Source of the DNA: Catenovulum agarivorans DS-2
GTDB lineage: Bacteria > Pseudomonadota > Gammaproteobacteria > Enterobacterales > Alteromonadaceae
Length of the DNA: 44,666 bases
Assembly (NCBI RefSeq): GCF_000568405.1
Contig: NZ_ARZY01000038.1
Location: 1-44,666 of the forward strand
Direction: 5' to 3'
The notes beneath the pieces were generated by a model. The model was not told the origin of the DNA, searched no databases, and worked only from the letters and a program-made list of their open reading frames with translations. This document shows, one piece after another, positions 26,926-35,927 of this stretch. A program made the translations under genes and the position numbers. How positions within the stretch are numbered: the stretch's first letter is position 1; every line of letters starts with the position of its first letter.

Positions 26926-28548
26926 ATGCGCATAAAACTCAGCTTCAGCTTTGTTGTCACATTATTCCTTTTGGTCGGATGCCAGTCTCGTCAATTGTCA
27001 CCAGACATTGAAAAGGCACTTAACAGCCCAAAAAAAGCAGCCCCCGAAAAAATTCCAGATGAAGTTTGGGCAGATCTCACACCACAATTAAGTCAACTCA
27101 GCCAAAACCCATTAGATGATGACAAAAGATACGACATTGAAGCACAAGCTGTCGCGATAGAACCCTTTTTCCGCAATTTAGTTGCAGGGACCGCACTCAA
27201 TTTAGTGGTTCACCCAAGCGTAACTGGTGAGCTAACACTTGCGCTAAAAGGCGTTACGCTGGCTGAAGTGGTTGAAATCGTCAAAGATATTTATGGCTAC
27301 GATATACGTTTAAAAGGGCGTTTGTTGCAAATATTCCCAGCGGGCATGCGTACTGAAACTATATCTGTTGATTATTTAGCCATGCAGCGTTTTGGCGCGT
27401 CCTTCACTTCAATCACCTCTGGAGGTGTCAGTAACTCACGAGATGCAAACAGTGGCGGCAATAACTCAAATTTAGGTTTAGCAGGACAAGAAGCCAACCA
27501 AAATTCAGCCAGTGGTTTGTCTAGTAACACAGCCAATGGCACCACTATCGTATCCAATACACAAAATGATTTTTGGACCGAATTAAAAAGTGCGTTAAAT
27601 ACACTGTTAACCGCGCAGGAAGGCCGCAGCATTATCGTCAATCCACAAGCTGGGTTAGTTACTGTACGTGCTTTTCCAGATGAAATTCGTAGCATTCGCC
27701 AATTTTTATCGGCTACAGAACAACAAATGCAACGCCAAGTGATACTCGAAGCCAAAGTAATCGAGGTCAGTTTAAACGATGGTTACCAACAAGGTATAGA
27801 GTGGGAAACCGTACTCGGAACCGTTGACACAACAACAATAGGCTCAATTCGTACAGGTGGTTCAATTGGCGATACCATCACCAATGTCCTTGGCGGCATT
27901 ACTAGCTTATCTTTTAACAATGGTGATTTTGCTGGGCTCATTCGTTTGCTCGAAACCCAAGGCAATGTACAAGTATTATCAAGCCCAAGACTAACCGCAG
28001 CAAATAACCAAAAAGCCGTCATTAAAGTGGGTACCGATGAATATTTTGTAACTGAAGTTTCAACCACAACAGTTACAGGTACAGCTACGACATCCACACC
28101 AAATATTGAGCTTGAGCCTTTTTTCTCAGGCATAGCGTTAGATGTAACACCACAAATTAATGCAGATGGCCAAGTAATTCTGCATGTCCACCCATCGGTA
28201 ATAGATACCAGTGAACAGGTAAAAGTTGTCACCTTAGATCAACAAAATTTTACCCTACCTCTGGCTCAAAGTAACGTCCGAGAATCAGACACCATTATTA
28301 AAGCTAACTCAGGTGAAATAGTGGTTATTGGTGGTCTAATGCAGACAATAGAGAGAGATAACGATTCTAAAACGCCTATTTTGGGCGATATTCCGGTGTT
28401 AGGTGAGTTGTTTAAATCAAAATCAACAACGCGCCAAAAGAAAGAGCTTATCATTATGATCAAACCGACTGTTGTAGGCAAAGGTACCTGGCAAGAACAA
28501 TTACAACGTTCTTCAAACCTGCTAAAACAATGGTATCAAGCGGAGTAA
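26926..28548 (+). CDS. mshL: MSHA outer-membrane secretin MshL
   Basis: A 540-residue secretin that forms the outer-membrane pore for the MSHA pilus. The signal ends in a lipobox LLVGC (Cys19), so it is lipid-anchored. An N-terminal region with an STN-like fold lies at about 60-145. A Ser/Asn/Gly-rich spacer follows (about 158-205), then an N1/KH-like domain and the secretin core with QVLSSPRLTAANNQKA and VPVLGELFKSKS near the end. Length matches the family. It sits between mshK and mshM. Confidence 0.92.
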   Translation: MRIKLSFSFVVTLFLLVGCQSRQLSPDIEKALNSPKKAAPEKIPDEVWADLTPQLSQLSQNPLDDDKRYDIEAQAVAIEPFFRNLVAGTALNLVVHPSVTGELTLALKGVTLAEVVEIVKDIYGYDIRLKGRLLQIFPAGMRTETISVDYLAMQRFGASFTSITSGGVSNSRDANSGGNNSNLGLAGQEANQNSASGLSSNTANGTTIVSNTQNDFWTELKSALNTLLTAQEGRSIIVNPQAGLVTVRAFPDEIRSIRQFLSATEQQMQRQVILEAKVIEVSLNDGYQQGIEWETVLGTVDTTTIGSIRTGGSIGDTITNVLGGITSLSFNNGDFAGLIRLLETQGNVQVLSSPRLTAANNQKAVIKVGTDEYFVTEVSTTTVTGTATTSTPNIELEPFFSGIALDVTPQINADGQVILHVHPSVIDTSEQVKVVTLDQQNFTLPLAQSNVRESDTIIKANSGEIVVIGGLMQTIERDNDSKTPILGDIPVLGELFKSKSTTRQKKELIIMIKPTVVGKGTWQEQLQRSSNLLKQWYQAE

Positions 28549-28551
28549 TCT

Positions 28552-29493
28552 GTGTACTTATATCATTTTGGTTTAAAAGAGCTGCCATTTTCACTGACGC
28601 CAAATACGCAATTTTTCTTGGGGCTACCAAGCCACCACGAAGCTTTGCAAACCTTGATAACTGCGCTAAAAATGGGTGAAGGTTTTGTTAAAGTAACAGG
28701 CGAAGTCGGCACAGGTAAAACCTTGTTGTGCCGAAAACTAATGAACGACTTGGGCGACGAATTTGTCACGGCCTATATTCCCAACCCGTATTTGAACCCA
28801 GATGAATTGCGCCATGCGGTTGCGCAAGAATTAGCCATCGACAGCGAAAACTGCGCAAGCGCTGCGTTAACACAAAAAATACAACAAAAACTCATAGATA
28901 TATGCGCACAAGGCAAACAACTGGTGCTCATTTTAGACGAAGCGCAAGTGTTACCCGATGAAAGCTTAGAAGCACTCAGACTGTTTACCAATCTAGAAAC
29001 AGAAAACAGTAAACTAATGCAACTAGTTTTATTTGCTCAGCCCGAACTAGATAACAGACTAGAACAACATAATTTTAGGCAAATAAAACAACGCATAACC
29101 TTTTCAATTCGCTTAGACCAATTGCAATCAGAGCAAATTCAAGCATATTTGCACCATAGAATGACCATTGCAGGATACCAAGGCATGCCAATATTTACCT
29201 TGCCAGTGTGTAAATTATTATTTCAAGCATCGCAAGGCACACCAAGAATCATAAATATTTTGGCGCACAAATGTTTGATGCTAGCTTTTGGTCAAGGAAC
29301 CAGCTCTATAACCACAGAGCACGCCAAACAAGCAATCAATGATACCGAAGCGACTCACCGCCAATCGGCCATTGCAACCCCTACAGCTTTATTTGCTCGA
29401 CTATTAACAGACAAAAAGGCACAAAGAATTATGCTAAGCCTCGCAGCTGTAATTGCGATTGCCACGAGCTTTTGGTTAGGAGGCCAAGCATGA
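28552..29493 (+). CDS. mshM: MSHA biogenesis ATPase MshM (ExeA-like)
   Basis: A 313-residue AAA-type ATPase starting at GTG 28552, which gives the family N-terminus MYLYHFGLKELPFSLTPNT. Walker A is GEVGTGKT (50-57) and Walker B is LVLILDEAQ with Asp129/Glu130. A sensor/lid region (TPRIINILAHKCL) and a C-terminal transmembrane helix (about 290-311) follow. ExeA/GspA relatives help insert or assemble the secretin in the cell wall. Its stop overlaps the mshN start by ATGA. Confidence 0.9.
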   Translation: MYLYHFGLKELPFSLTPNTQFFLGLPSHHEALQTLITALKMGEGFVKVTGEVGTGKTLLCRKLMNDLGDEFVTAYIPNPYLNPDELRHAVAQELAIDSENCASAALTQKIQQKLIDICAQGKQLVLILDEAQVLPDESLEALRLFTNLETENSKLMQLVLFAQPELDNRLEQHNFRQIKQRITFSIRLDQLQSEQIQAYLHHRMTIAGYQGMPIFTLPVCKLLFQASQGTPRIINILAHKCLMLAFGQGTSSITTEHAKQAINDTEATHRQSAIATPTALFARLLTDKKAQRIMLSLAAVIAIATSFWLGGQA

Positions 29494-30659
29494 GTGTCAT
29501 CAACCAAATGCTCAAAGATTTAGACAGTCGCCAACAGCAAGGCCAAGCATCCGCCGAGCAAGATTACCCACAGATACCCGCACAAGCGAACAAAGTAACC
29601 AACAACAGTAGGAAAATAATTTGGGCGGTAGTTGCACTTTTGCTTGTTATATATGCGCTATGGATGTATTGGCCAGATATACAAAAGCAGCTGGAACCCA
29701 CAACAACAATGGCTGTACCACAACAAGCTACATCACCTAAACAACAAGAATCATCAGAAGCTGAGCCAACAGCAAAAATAATTAATGCTAATTTAATTGC
29801 CCCAACACACCAAAATGAAAATACAACAACTGCTCCGGCAGATAAAAGTCTAGAACAATCATCCACTTCTCAACAGGCCGTTGCCAGTGTTTCAGCGCCA
29901 ACACAATCACAGCGCCAAGCATCGAGCCCACCAACCGCAGACGTACCAACTTCTGCAGATACGCCAGTTGAACCAGTAGCAAAAAGCAATCAAACAGACA
30001 AGCCATCAAGCGAGCAACCAACTCAACAAGCCGCGCAACCTAGTGGTAAATTGCGAATTCAAAATACGCAAAAATCAGCAGAAGAAATTGCCTATAGTAA
30101 ATTTGAACGCGCTCAAGATTTATTAGATAGTGGCCAATTTATCCCAGCCGAACAGCATATTTTATCCGCACTAAAGCTCAAACCTGACTTCCATCAAGCC
30201 CGTATCTTATTGGTCAGTATCTTTTATGGCGGGCAAAATACCGCCAAGGCTCTAGCAACACTTAAACAAGGTATCCACCAGTATCCCAAGCATTGGGATT
30301 ATTATTTTATTGCAGGGCGAATACTAAATGAACAAAACCAGCTACAGGCCGCATGGCAAGTACTAGAATCTGTGCCAAATAGCCCAGAAGTAGCTGGCTA
30401 CCACACCAATATGTTTCAATTTAAAGCCAACTTAGCCCAACAACTTGAGTACTGGCAAGCTGCTTATCAAACCTGGCAAACCTTGCTCACTCTAAACCCA
30501 AGCCATGCCAAATGGCATTTAGGAGCAGCCATTAACGCTGAAAAGTTAGGTGAAAAACAACTGGCATTAAAGCACTATCAAACAGTTGCAAATCAAGGAG
30601 GTGTCAGTACTGCATCGCTTAAATTTGTAGAGAACAAAATCATGGAGCTACAACCATGA
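29490..30659 (+). CDS. mshN: MSHA biogenesis protein MshN (TPR protein)
   Basis: About 389 residues. I start at ATG 29490, giving MSVINQMLKDLDSR, the usual MshN N-terminus; a ribosome-binding AGGAGG lies at 29479-29484. A cytoplasmic tail and one transmembrane helix (43-60) lead to a long Ala/Gln/Thr/Pro-rich periplasmic linker (about 70-185). C-terminal tetratricopeptide repeats follow (YSKFERAQDLLDSGQFIPAEQ onward). Such GspB/MshN-type proteins partner MshM in secretin assembly. The stop overlaps mshE by ATGA. Confidence 0.87.
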   Translation: MSVINQMLKDLDSRQQQGQASAEQDYPQIPAQANKVTNNSRKIIWAVVALLLVIYALWMYWPDIQKQLEPTTTMAVPQQATSPKQQESSEAEPTAKIINANLIAPTHQNENTTTAPADKSLEQSSTSQQAVASVSAPTQSQRQASSPPTADVPTSADTPVEPVAKSNQTDKPSSEQPTQQAAQPSGKLRIQNTQKSAEEIAYSKFERAQDLLDSGQFIPAEQHILSALKLKPDFHQARILLVSIFYGGQNTAKALATLKQGIHQYPKHWDYYFIAGRILNEQNQLQAAWQVLESVPNSPEVAGYHTNMFQFKANLAQQLEYWQAAYQTWQTLLTLNPSHAKWHLGAAINAEKLGEKQLALKHYQTVANQGGVSTASLKFVENKIMELQP

Positions 30660-32401
30660 TCAAACCAAAGTTAAAAAAACGCCTAGGTGACTTACTCGTT
30701 GACGAAGGAATTATTAGCGAAGGCCAGTTAATGGAGGCGCTTAAGCAACAAAAAGAAAGCGGCCGTAAACTGGGTGCAACGCTTATCGCATCGGGTGCAA
30801 TATCTGAACGCCAACTGCTAACGTTTTTAGCGCAGCAGCTCAATGTCCCCTATTGGGATATTTCGCAAAAACGCCTAGATGCAAACTTAGCGCAAAAACT
30901 GCCCGAAGTATTTGCTCGGCGAAACCGAGTACTCATAGTCGAAGAAGAAACAGAACATTACGTACTGGGCATGAGCGATCCTGCCGACATAAATGCAATT
31001 GACTCGGTGGCCTCTCGACTGACCGACAAAGAGCTTAAAATTGTTGCAGTAAAAGAAAGCCAGTTGCTTGAATCCTTTGATGCGTTATATCGCCGTACCG
31101 CAGATATTCAATCATTTGCCTCGCAGCTAGAAACTGAATATGCCGAAACCGAAGATTTTAATGCGGCAATGTTCGCCACAGATGGTGATGAAGAAGAAGC
31201 CACAGTGGCAAAGCTGCTCAACACTATTTTTGAAGACGCGGTACAGGTGAAAGCGTCGGATATACATATTGAACCCGATGATAGGGCACTGCGCATTCGC
31301 CAACGAGTGGATGGCGTATTGCAAGAGTCAATATTAAATGAAGTACATATAGCACCCGCACTAGTATTGAGATTAAAACTCATGGCTGGTTTAGATATCT
31401 CAGAAAAACGCTTACCGCAAGATGGGCGCTTTAATATCAAAACCGCAGGCAAAAGTATTGATGTACGTATGTCAACCATGCCAATTCAGCATGGTGAGTC
31501 TGTGGTCATGCGTTTATTAGATCAAAGCGGTGGGGTGCTGAGTCTTGAACAAACAGGCATGCCAGAAGATATTCTCAAACGCTACCGCAATGTATTGCAC
31601 AGACCAAATGGCATGATCCTGGTCACGGGTCCAACTGGTTCAGGTAAAACAACAACTCTGTATGCATCTTTAAGTGAGCTCAACCAAGCTGCATCAAAAA
31701 TAATTACCGTTGAAGACCCAGTAGAATACCGTCTGCCGCGGATTAACCAGGTACAAGTAAATAGCAAAATAAACTTATCTTTTGCCAGTGTACTGCGTAC
31801 AGCGTTACGACAAGACCCAGATATCATTATGGTGGGTGAGATGCGTGATCAAGAAACCGTCGAAATTGGTTTACGCGGCGCACTCACCGGTCATATGGTG
31901 CTATCGACTCTACATACAAACGATTCAATTAGTAGTGCCGTGCGTTTATTGGACATGGGCGCACCAGGATTTTTAGTCGCAAGCTCATTAAGAGCGGTAA
32001 TTGCTCAGCGTTTAATTCGCAAAAATTGCGACAATTGCACTATAGACTACCAGCCAAGCGATAATGAACATATATGGCTGTCGGCACTCGCCGGAAAGTC
32101 ATGTAAAGATGTAGCGTTTAAAATTGGTCAAGGGTGTCAATCTTGCAACTATTTAGGTTACCGCGGACGTATTGGTGTGTTTGAATTTTTAGAGCTCAAT
32201 GAAGCTATGGTAAATGCTTTAAAACGCAGCGATATAGAAGACTTTGCCATCCAAGCGCGTAAAAGCCCATCATTCCAAACTTTGGCGCAAGCAGCGCTCG
32301 CTTACGCACAGCAAGGTATCACATCGATAGCAGAAGTGCTGCGACTGGTTGAAAATATGGCTGAACTTGAGCGCATGGCACAAGCGCTGGAGGAGAGTTA
32401 A
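30656..32401 (+). CDS. mshE: MSHA pilus extension ATPase MshE with c-di-GMP-binding N-domain
   Basis: A 581-residue GspE/PilB-family hexameric ATPase that powers pilus extension. The N-terminal MshEN domain has two copies of the c-di-GMP-binding motif: 9-32 (RLGDLLVDEGII...ALKQQ) and 38-61 (KLGATLIASGAI...FLAQQ), the second with Lys38 in place of the usual Arg. The motor domain has Walker A GPTGSGKT (325-332), an Asp box (ITVEDPVEYR), Walker B and His box (LSTLHTNDS). A CxxC pair set (CDNCTI and CQSCNY) suggests bound zinc. It overlaps mshN, and its stop TAA shares a base with the mshG ATG. Confidence 0.94.
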   Translation: MIKPKLKKRLGDLLVDEGIISEGQLMEALKQQKESGRKLGATLIASGAISERQLLTFLAQQLNVPYWDISQKRLDANLAQKLPEVFARRNRVLIVEEETEHYVLGMSDPADINAIDSVASRLTDKELKIVAVKESQLLESFDALYRRTADIQSFASQLETEYAETEDFNAAMFATDGDEEEATVAKLLNTIFEDAVQVKASDIHIEPDDRALRIRQRVDGVLQESILNEVHIAPALVLRLKLMAGLDISEKRLPQDGRFNIKTAGKSIDVRMSTMPIQHGESVVMRLLDQSGGVLSLEQTGMPEDILKRYRNVLHRPNGMILVTGPTGSGKTTTLYASLSELNQAASKIITVEDPVEYRLPRINQVQVNSKINLSFASVLRTALRQDPDIIMVGEMRDQETVEIGLRGALTGHMVLSTLHTNDSISSAVRLLDMGAPGFLVASSLRAVIAQRLIRKNCDNCTIDYQPSDNEHIWLSALAGKSCKDVAFKIGQGCQSCNYLGYRGRIGVFEFLELNEAMVNALKRSDIEDFAIQARKSPSFQTLAQAALAYAQQGITSIAEVLRLVENMAELERMAQALEES

Positions 32402-33648
32402 TGGCTAAATATAGTTATCAAGGCAGCGCAGCAGGCAGCAAAGTGGATGGTACCATTGAAGCTGCCAATGAGAGTGAAGCAGCAATTGCTTTGAAGCGCC
32501 GCAATATTGTGCCTTTGTCGATAAAACGCATTACCGTTGAAAACGCAAAAAAAGCAAGTAATGACGCGTCATCTCAGCAAAGCCTAATGCAAATGCAATT
32601 ATTTGTGCCCCAAGTAACGCTGTCGGACCTAGTGATGTTTTCCCGACAAATGTACTCATTATTAAAAGCAGGCATTCCAATCATTCGCGCGATACAAGGC
32701 CTAGCAGAAACAACCACATCGATAAAATTAAGAGATGCTTTAACTCAAGTAGGTTCTGAGCTTGAAAAAGGTCGCCCAATCGCCAATGCCATGGCATCTT
32801 TCCCAAAAGTTTTTTCAAAAATGTTCATCAGTATGGTCAATGTGGGTGAAAATACCGGTAAATTAGACGCCGCTTTTTTGCAACTAGCACAATATTTAGA
32901 AGACGAACAAGAAACACGCAAACGGATACAGTCCGCCACCCGCTATCCAATATTCGTAATCCTCGCCGTTGTCGCAGCCATTTTTTTAATGAATATCTTT
33001 GTTATCCCAACCTTTGCAGATATGTTTGCTAAGTTCGATGCCGAACTGCCATGGACAACTCAACTGCTCATAACCAGCTCTCACTTATTTGTAAACTATT
33101 GGCATATCATTATCCTTGCCATTGTCGCAACTGTTTACGCGTTAAATAAATATGTCCAAACCAGCAAAGGTAAATTGTTGTGGGATCAATATAAACTGCG
33201 CCTACCAGCTGTCGGTTCAATCATTGAGCGCTCAACCTTGTCGCGTTTTGCTCGCTCATTTTCCATGATGTTAAGAGCAGGTGTGCCCTTAACGCATGCG
33301 TTACAAATGACATCCGAAGCCGTCGACAATGCTTATGTCGGCAGCAAAGTTGTGCAAATGCGCCGCGGTATCGAAAAGGGTGACAGCATGTTACGCACAG
33401 CTAACGCAACCAAGATGTTTACCCCGCTCGTTATGCAAATGATCGCCGTTGGCGAAGAAACCGGGCAAATAGACAATATGCTTGAAGAAGTTGCCGACTA
33501 TTATGAGCGCGAAGTAGACTATGATTTAAAAAGCTTAACGGCCAAAATTGAGCCTATACTTATTGCAATAGTAGCGGGCATTGTCATGATATTAGCATTG
33601 GGTATCTTTATGCCGATGTGGGATATGATGAATACGGTGAAAGGTTAG
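32401..33648 (+). CDS. mshG: MSHA inner-membrane platform protein MshG (GspF/PilC-like)
   Basis: A 415-residue polytopic protein with two T2SSF domains. The first contains SRQMYSLLKAGIPIIRAIQGL and the second SRFARSFSMMLRAGVPLTHAL. Transmembrane segments follow the first domain (about 180-205), mid-protein (about 232-250) and at the C-terminus (about 383-407). It anchors the MshE motor and feeds pilin subunits into the growing pilus. Confidence 0.93.
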   Translation: MAKYSYQGSAAGSKVDGTIEAANESEAAIALKRRNIVPLSIKRITVENAKKASNDASSQQSLMQMQLFVPQVTLSDLVMFSRQMYSLLKAGIPIIRAIQGLAETTTSIKLRDALTQVGSELEKGRPIANAMASFPKVFSKMFISMVNVGENTGKLDAAFLQLAQYLEDEQETRKRIQSATRYPIFVILAVVAAIFLMNIFVIPTFADMFAKFDAELPWTTQLLITSSHLFVNYWHIIILAIVATVYALNKYVQTSKGKLLWDQYKLRLPAVGSIIERSTLSRFARSFSMMLRAGVPLTHALQMTSEAVDNAYVGSKVVQMRRGIEKGDSMLRTANATKMFTPLVMQMIAVGEETGQIDNMLEEVADYYEREVDYDLKSLTAKIEPILIAIVAGIVMILALGIFMPMWDMMNTVKG

Positions 33649-33655
33649 ATCGAAT

Positions 33656-34168
33656 ATGATTGGGCAATCTCAGAAAGGGTTTTCTCTTGCTCAATTTATG
33701 ATTGTTTTATCCATTATGCTGATGTTATGGACAATATGGCTGGTATATTTAAAAAAAACAGATAGAGAGTCAAACACGGTGGCATTTAGTATGGCAGCGA
33801 ATCAGTTTAATGAAGCCGTACACTTAACCCATGTAGAGTGGTTACGCCAAGCTAGGCCTGATTCAGTCAACCTATTAAGTGTCGTGGAAACCAAGTCGTT
33901 AGAAAAACGCCAGTTTCCTCAAACACAGCCAAATAGTATTCAAATGACACAAAAAGGTTGGCCAAAAATAACCAGTTATAACGCCCAAGGGTGTAAACAA
34001 CTATGGACAGATTTATTGGATAAATCGACTAAACTTATTACAGAAAAGCAGCGGCATTATTTCGAACGCATCAAAGGGCGAGCTGCCTGTGTGTATAAAT
34101 ACGGCAAAAAGACTCTGCTGTATTTTGAAGCAAACGGCGAAGTAATGAGCCGGCTAACGGAGGAATAG
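33656..34168 (+). CDS. mshF: MSHA biogenesis protein MshF
   Basis: A 170-residue bitopic protein with a prepilin-like N-terminus: QKG-FSLAQF followed by one hydrophobic helix (about 13-30). Position +5 is Gln instead of the near-invariant Glu of pilins, so it may be uncleaved or unable to polymerise. The rest is soluble, with Cys residues near KAYNAQGCKQ-like and RAACVYKYG positions. The name comes from its place between mshG and mshB. The function is not established. Confidence 0.72.
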   Translation: MIGQSQKGFSLAQFMIVLSIMLMLWTIWLVYLKKTDRESNTVAFSMAANQFNEAVHLTHVEWLRQARPDSVNLLSVVETKSLEKRQFPQTQPNSIQMTQKGWPKITSYNAQGCKQLWTDLLDKSTKLITEKQRHYFERIKGRAACVYKYGKKTLLYFEANGEVMSRLTEE

Positions 34169-34169
34169 A

Positions 34170-34778
34170 GTGACCACACAAACACATAAAGCTAAACAAC
34201 AAGGCTTTTCATTAGTCGAGTTAGTTATCGTAATTATCATTTTAGGGTTATTAGCAGCAACGGCCTTACCTCGCTTATTAAGCGTGACAGATGACGCAGA
34301 AGATGCAACGGTGGAAGGTGTCGCTGGTGGTTTTGCTACCGCTGTAGGTTTAGTTCGCTCGCAGTGGGAGTTGGATGGCCGCCCAACTAACAATGGTGGA
34401 ACTAATGTCGCATTAGTAAACTTGGATGGGGTCAATGTTGCGGTTGACCCGAACAAAGGTTATCCGACGGGAGGCGAGAATGACAATAACTCAAGTGCAG
34501 ACTCGTTAACAGCCGAAGATTGCCAACAGATATTCGTTCGAATATTACAAAGTTCACCGAAGATAACCACAAGTTTTGTTGGCAACAATAATACCAATTT
34601 TGCAGAAAACGATTATTACACAACCACCAGCAGCAGTGATGGGCAAAGCACCTGTTTATACTATTTGGTGCAAACAATAAAAAACAGTAGTGGCGCACCC
34701 AATGGAACAGGTTCGGGCAATGGTTTTGAATATTTGCCGTTAACAGGGCAAATCAGCGTGTTTAGCAATAACCAGTAA
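34170..34778 (+). CDS. mshB: MSHA pilin-like protein MshB
   Basis: A 202-residue type IV pilin. It starts at GTG 34170, one base after the mshF stop and after the ribosome-binding sequence GGAG. The prepilin cleavage site is QQG-FSLVELVIVIIILGLLAA with Glu5. A globular domain with two cysteines (EDCQQIF and STCLYYL) and a Gly/Asn-rich C-terminus follows. MshB is regarded as a minor or alternative pilin next to the major pilin MshA. A 135-base gap separates it from mshA. Confidence 0.87.
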   Translation: MTTQTHKAKQQGFSLVELVIVIIILGLLAATALPRLLSVTDDAEDATVEGVAGGFATAVGLVRSQWELDGRPTNNGGTNVALVNLDGVNVAVDPNKGYPTGGENDNNSSADSLTAEDCQQIFVRILQSSPKITTSFVGNNNTNFAENDYYTTTSSSDGQSTCLYYLVQTIKNSSGAPNGTGSGNGFEYLPLTGQISVFSNNQ

Positions 34779-34913
34779 AAATGCATCTATCTGAATGTTT
34801 TTTGCGCAAAGTCACATATTGTCAATAAAGATTCACAATATCAGTGTTTTTCTAATGGCAAACAATCAAAAAATAATCTAAATTTAATTTATACGTTTAA
34901 GACGAGGTAAAAC

Positions 34914-35366
34914 ATGAAACGATCGCAACAACAAGGCTTCACGCTCATAGAGCTAATAGTCGTTATTGTCATTCTAGGTATTCTAGCTGTGACAGCTGCC
35001 CCAAGATTTATTGATGTGCAAGACGAAGCAGAGTTATCAGTAGCAAAAGCTATTGAAGGCTCGATTGTCAGTGCTGTAAATATGGTTCATGCAAAAGCAT
35101 TGGTACAAAATACCCTAGGCAACAATGCAGAAACGGCTGTAGCAACAACAGTTGTTGCAGATGGCCATGTTGACACTGATTACGGTTACCCAGAAAGCAC
35201 AGCCCAGGGCATTGGTGCTATCATTGATATACCAAGCGATTGGTCTATTGCATACTCGGGTAATACCGCAACCTTTTCTAAAGGCGACTGTAGTGTAGTG
35301 TATACACAACCTACTAGCACCGCAGAGGTTGGTCGAATTACGACATCAGCAGAATGCGATCCGTAG
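34914..35366 (+). CDS. mshA: MSHA major pilin MshA
   Basis: The 150-residue structural subunit of the pilus. A short leader ends QQQG, and cleavage would yield FTLIELIVVIVILGILAVTAA with Glu5. A globular head follows with DYGYPESTAQGIGAI, and a C-terminal Cys pair (GDCSVV and SAECDP) forms the expected disulfide. The AT-rich 135-base gap before it probably holds a separate strong promoter. TTGTCA and TTATAC elements are present, but I cannot pair them with confidence. The RBS GAGG precedes ATG. A stem-loop 18 bases after the stop (35385-35405) may stabilise or end its mRNA. Confidence 0.9.
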   Translation: MKRSQQQGFTLIELIVVIVILGILAVTAAPRFIDVQDEAELSVAKAIEGSIVSAVNMVHAKALVQNTLGNNAETAVATTVVADGHVDTDYGYPESTAQGIGAIIDIPSDWSIAYSGNTATFSKGDCSVVYTQPTSTAEVGRITTSAECDP

Positions 35367-35384
35367 GCCAATAGATTGCTATCG

Positions 35385-35405
35385 AGGCTCATTTTTGATG
35401 AGCCT
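35385..35405 (+). terminator. Stem-loop between mshA and mshC
   Basis: AGGCTCAT (35385-35392) pairs perfectly with ATGAGCCT (35398-35405) around TTTTG; only TATTC follows, not a strong T-run. It probably acts as a partial terminator or mRNA-end stabiliser giving more mshA than mshC-Q message. It also argues that mshC starts downstream. Confidence 0.55.
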
Positions 35406-35438
35406 TATTCCCTTCCCCCAATCGCAAATCATAACTTT

Positions 35439-35927
35439 ATGTCAAAGCCACATTGCAATACAGGCTTTACCCTAGTAGAACTTATTGTAGTTTTAGTGCT
35501 AATCGGCATTATTGCAGTCGCGGCGTTTCCCAAAATCGGCTTAGTGCAAAGTGATAGCTACACAACCGAGTTTCGAGACCGTTTACTAAACGTCTTGCGG
35601 CACAGCCAACTGCAAGCGATGCAAAATACCACTGGCAGCTGCCATCAAGTAATTATTGTTAGTACACGCTTTGGTCAACATGACTGCAGCAACAATGCGC
35701 TTGCCAGCAGTTTTACCAATGACTTTTTAGGAGTCAGTGAGACAGAAGCAACAAATGCCAATCTAGCCATATCGGCGAACGGCCAAGCCATCACCAATTC
35801 GTTTGATATCCGATTTAATGCATTAGGACAGCCAACCCATGGCTGCACAGGCGGCTGCACAATTGAAATTGCCGGCACGTTAACGGCCACAATAACCATT
35901 GAGCCACAAGGATATATCCACAGATGA
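35439..35927 (+). CDS. mshC: MSHA minor pilin MshC
   Basis: About 162 residues. I use ATG 35439 (MSKPHCNTG-FTLVELIVVLVLIG) because the open frame upstream runs through the stem-loop at 35385-35405 and would give an implausible leader. The cleavage site and Glu5 are present. The globular part resembles GspH/FimT pseudopilins (FRDRLLNVLRHSQLQAMQ). Cysteines at GSCHQV, HDCSNN and GCTGGCTIE suggest disulfides. The ribosome-binding site is weak. The stop overlaps mshD (ATGA). Confidence 0.82.
   Translation: MSKPHCNTGFTLVELIVVLVLIGIIAVAAFPKIGLVQSDSYTTEFRDRLLNVLRHSQLQAMQNTTGSCHQVIIVSTRFGQHDCSNNALASSFTNDFLGVSETEATNANLAISANGQAITNSFDIRFNALGQPTHGCTGGCTIEIAGTLTATITIEPQGYIHR

Noticed and set aside
27372-28232. 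Two long minus-strand frames (127 and 149 codons)
   Set aside because: Both are antisense to mshL in its Ser/Thr/Asn-rich and secretin regions; Ser-rich composition is expected from codon complement, and no start or ribosome-binding support was seen.
34779-34913. Assignable promoter or sigma-54 site upstream of mshA
   Set aside because: Several AT-rich hexamers occur, but no -35/-10 pair has good match and spacing, and no GG/GC pair at sigma-54 spacing was found.
35376-35438. Upstream TTG 35376 as mshC start
   Set aside because: The extension runs through a perfect stem-loop and gives an implausible 28-residue prepilin leader; ATG 35439 gives a normal one.
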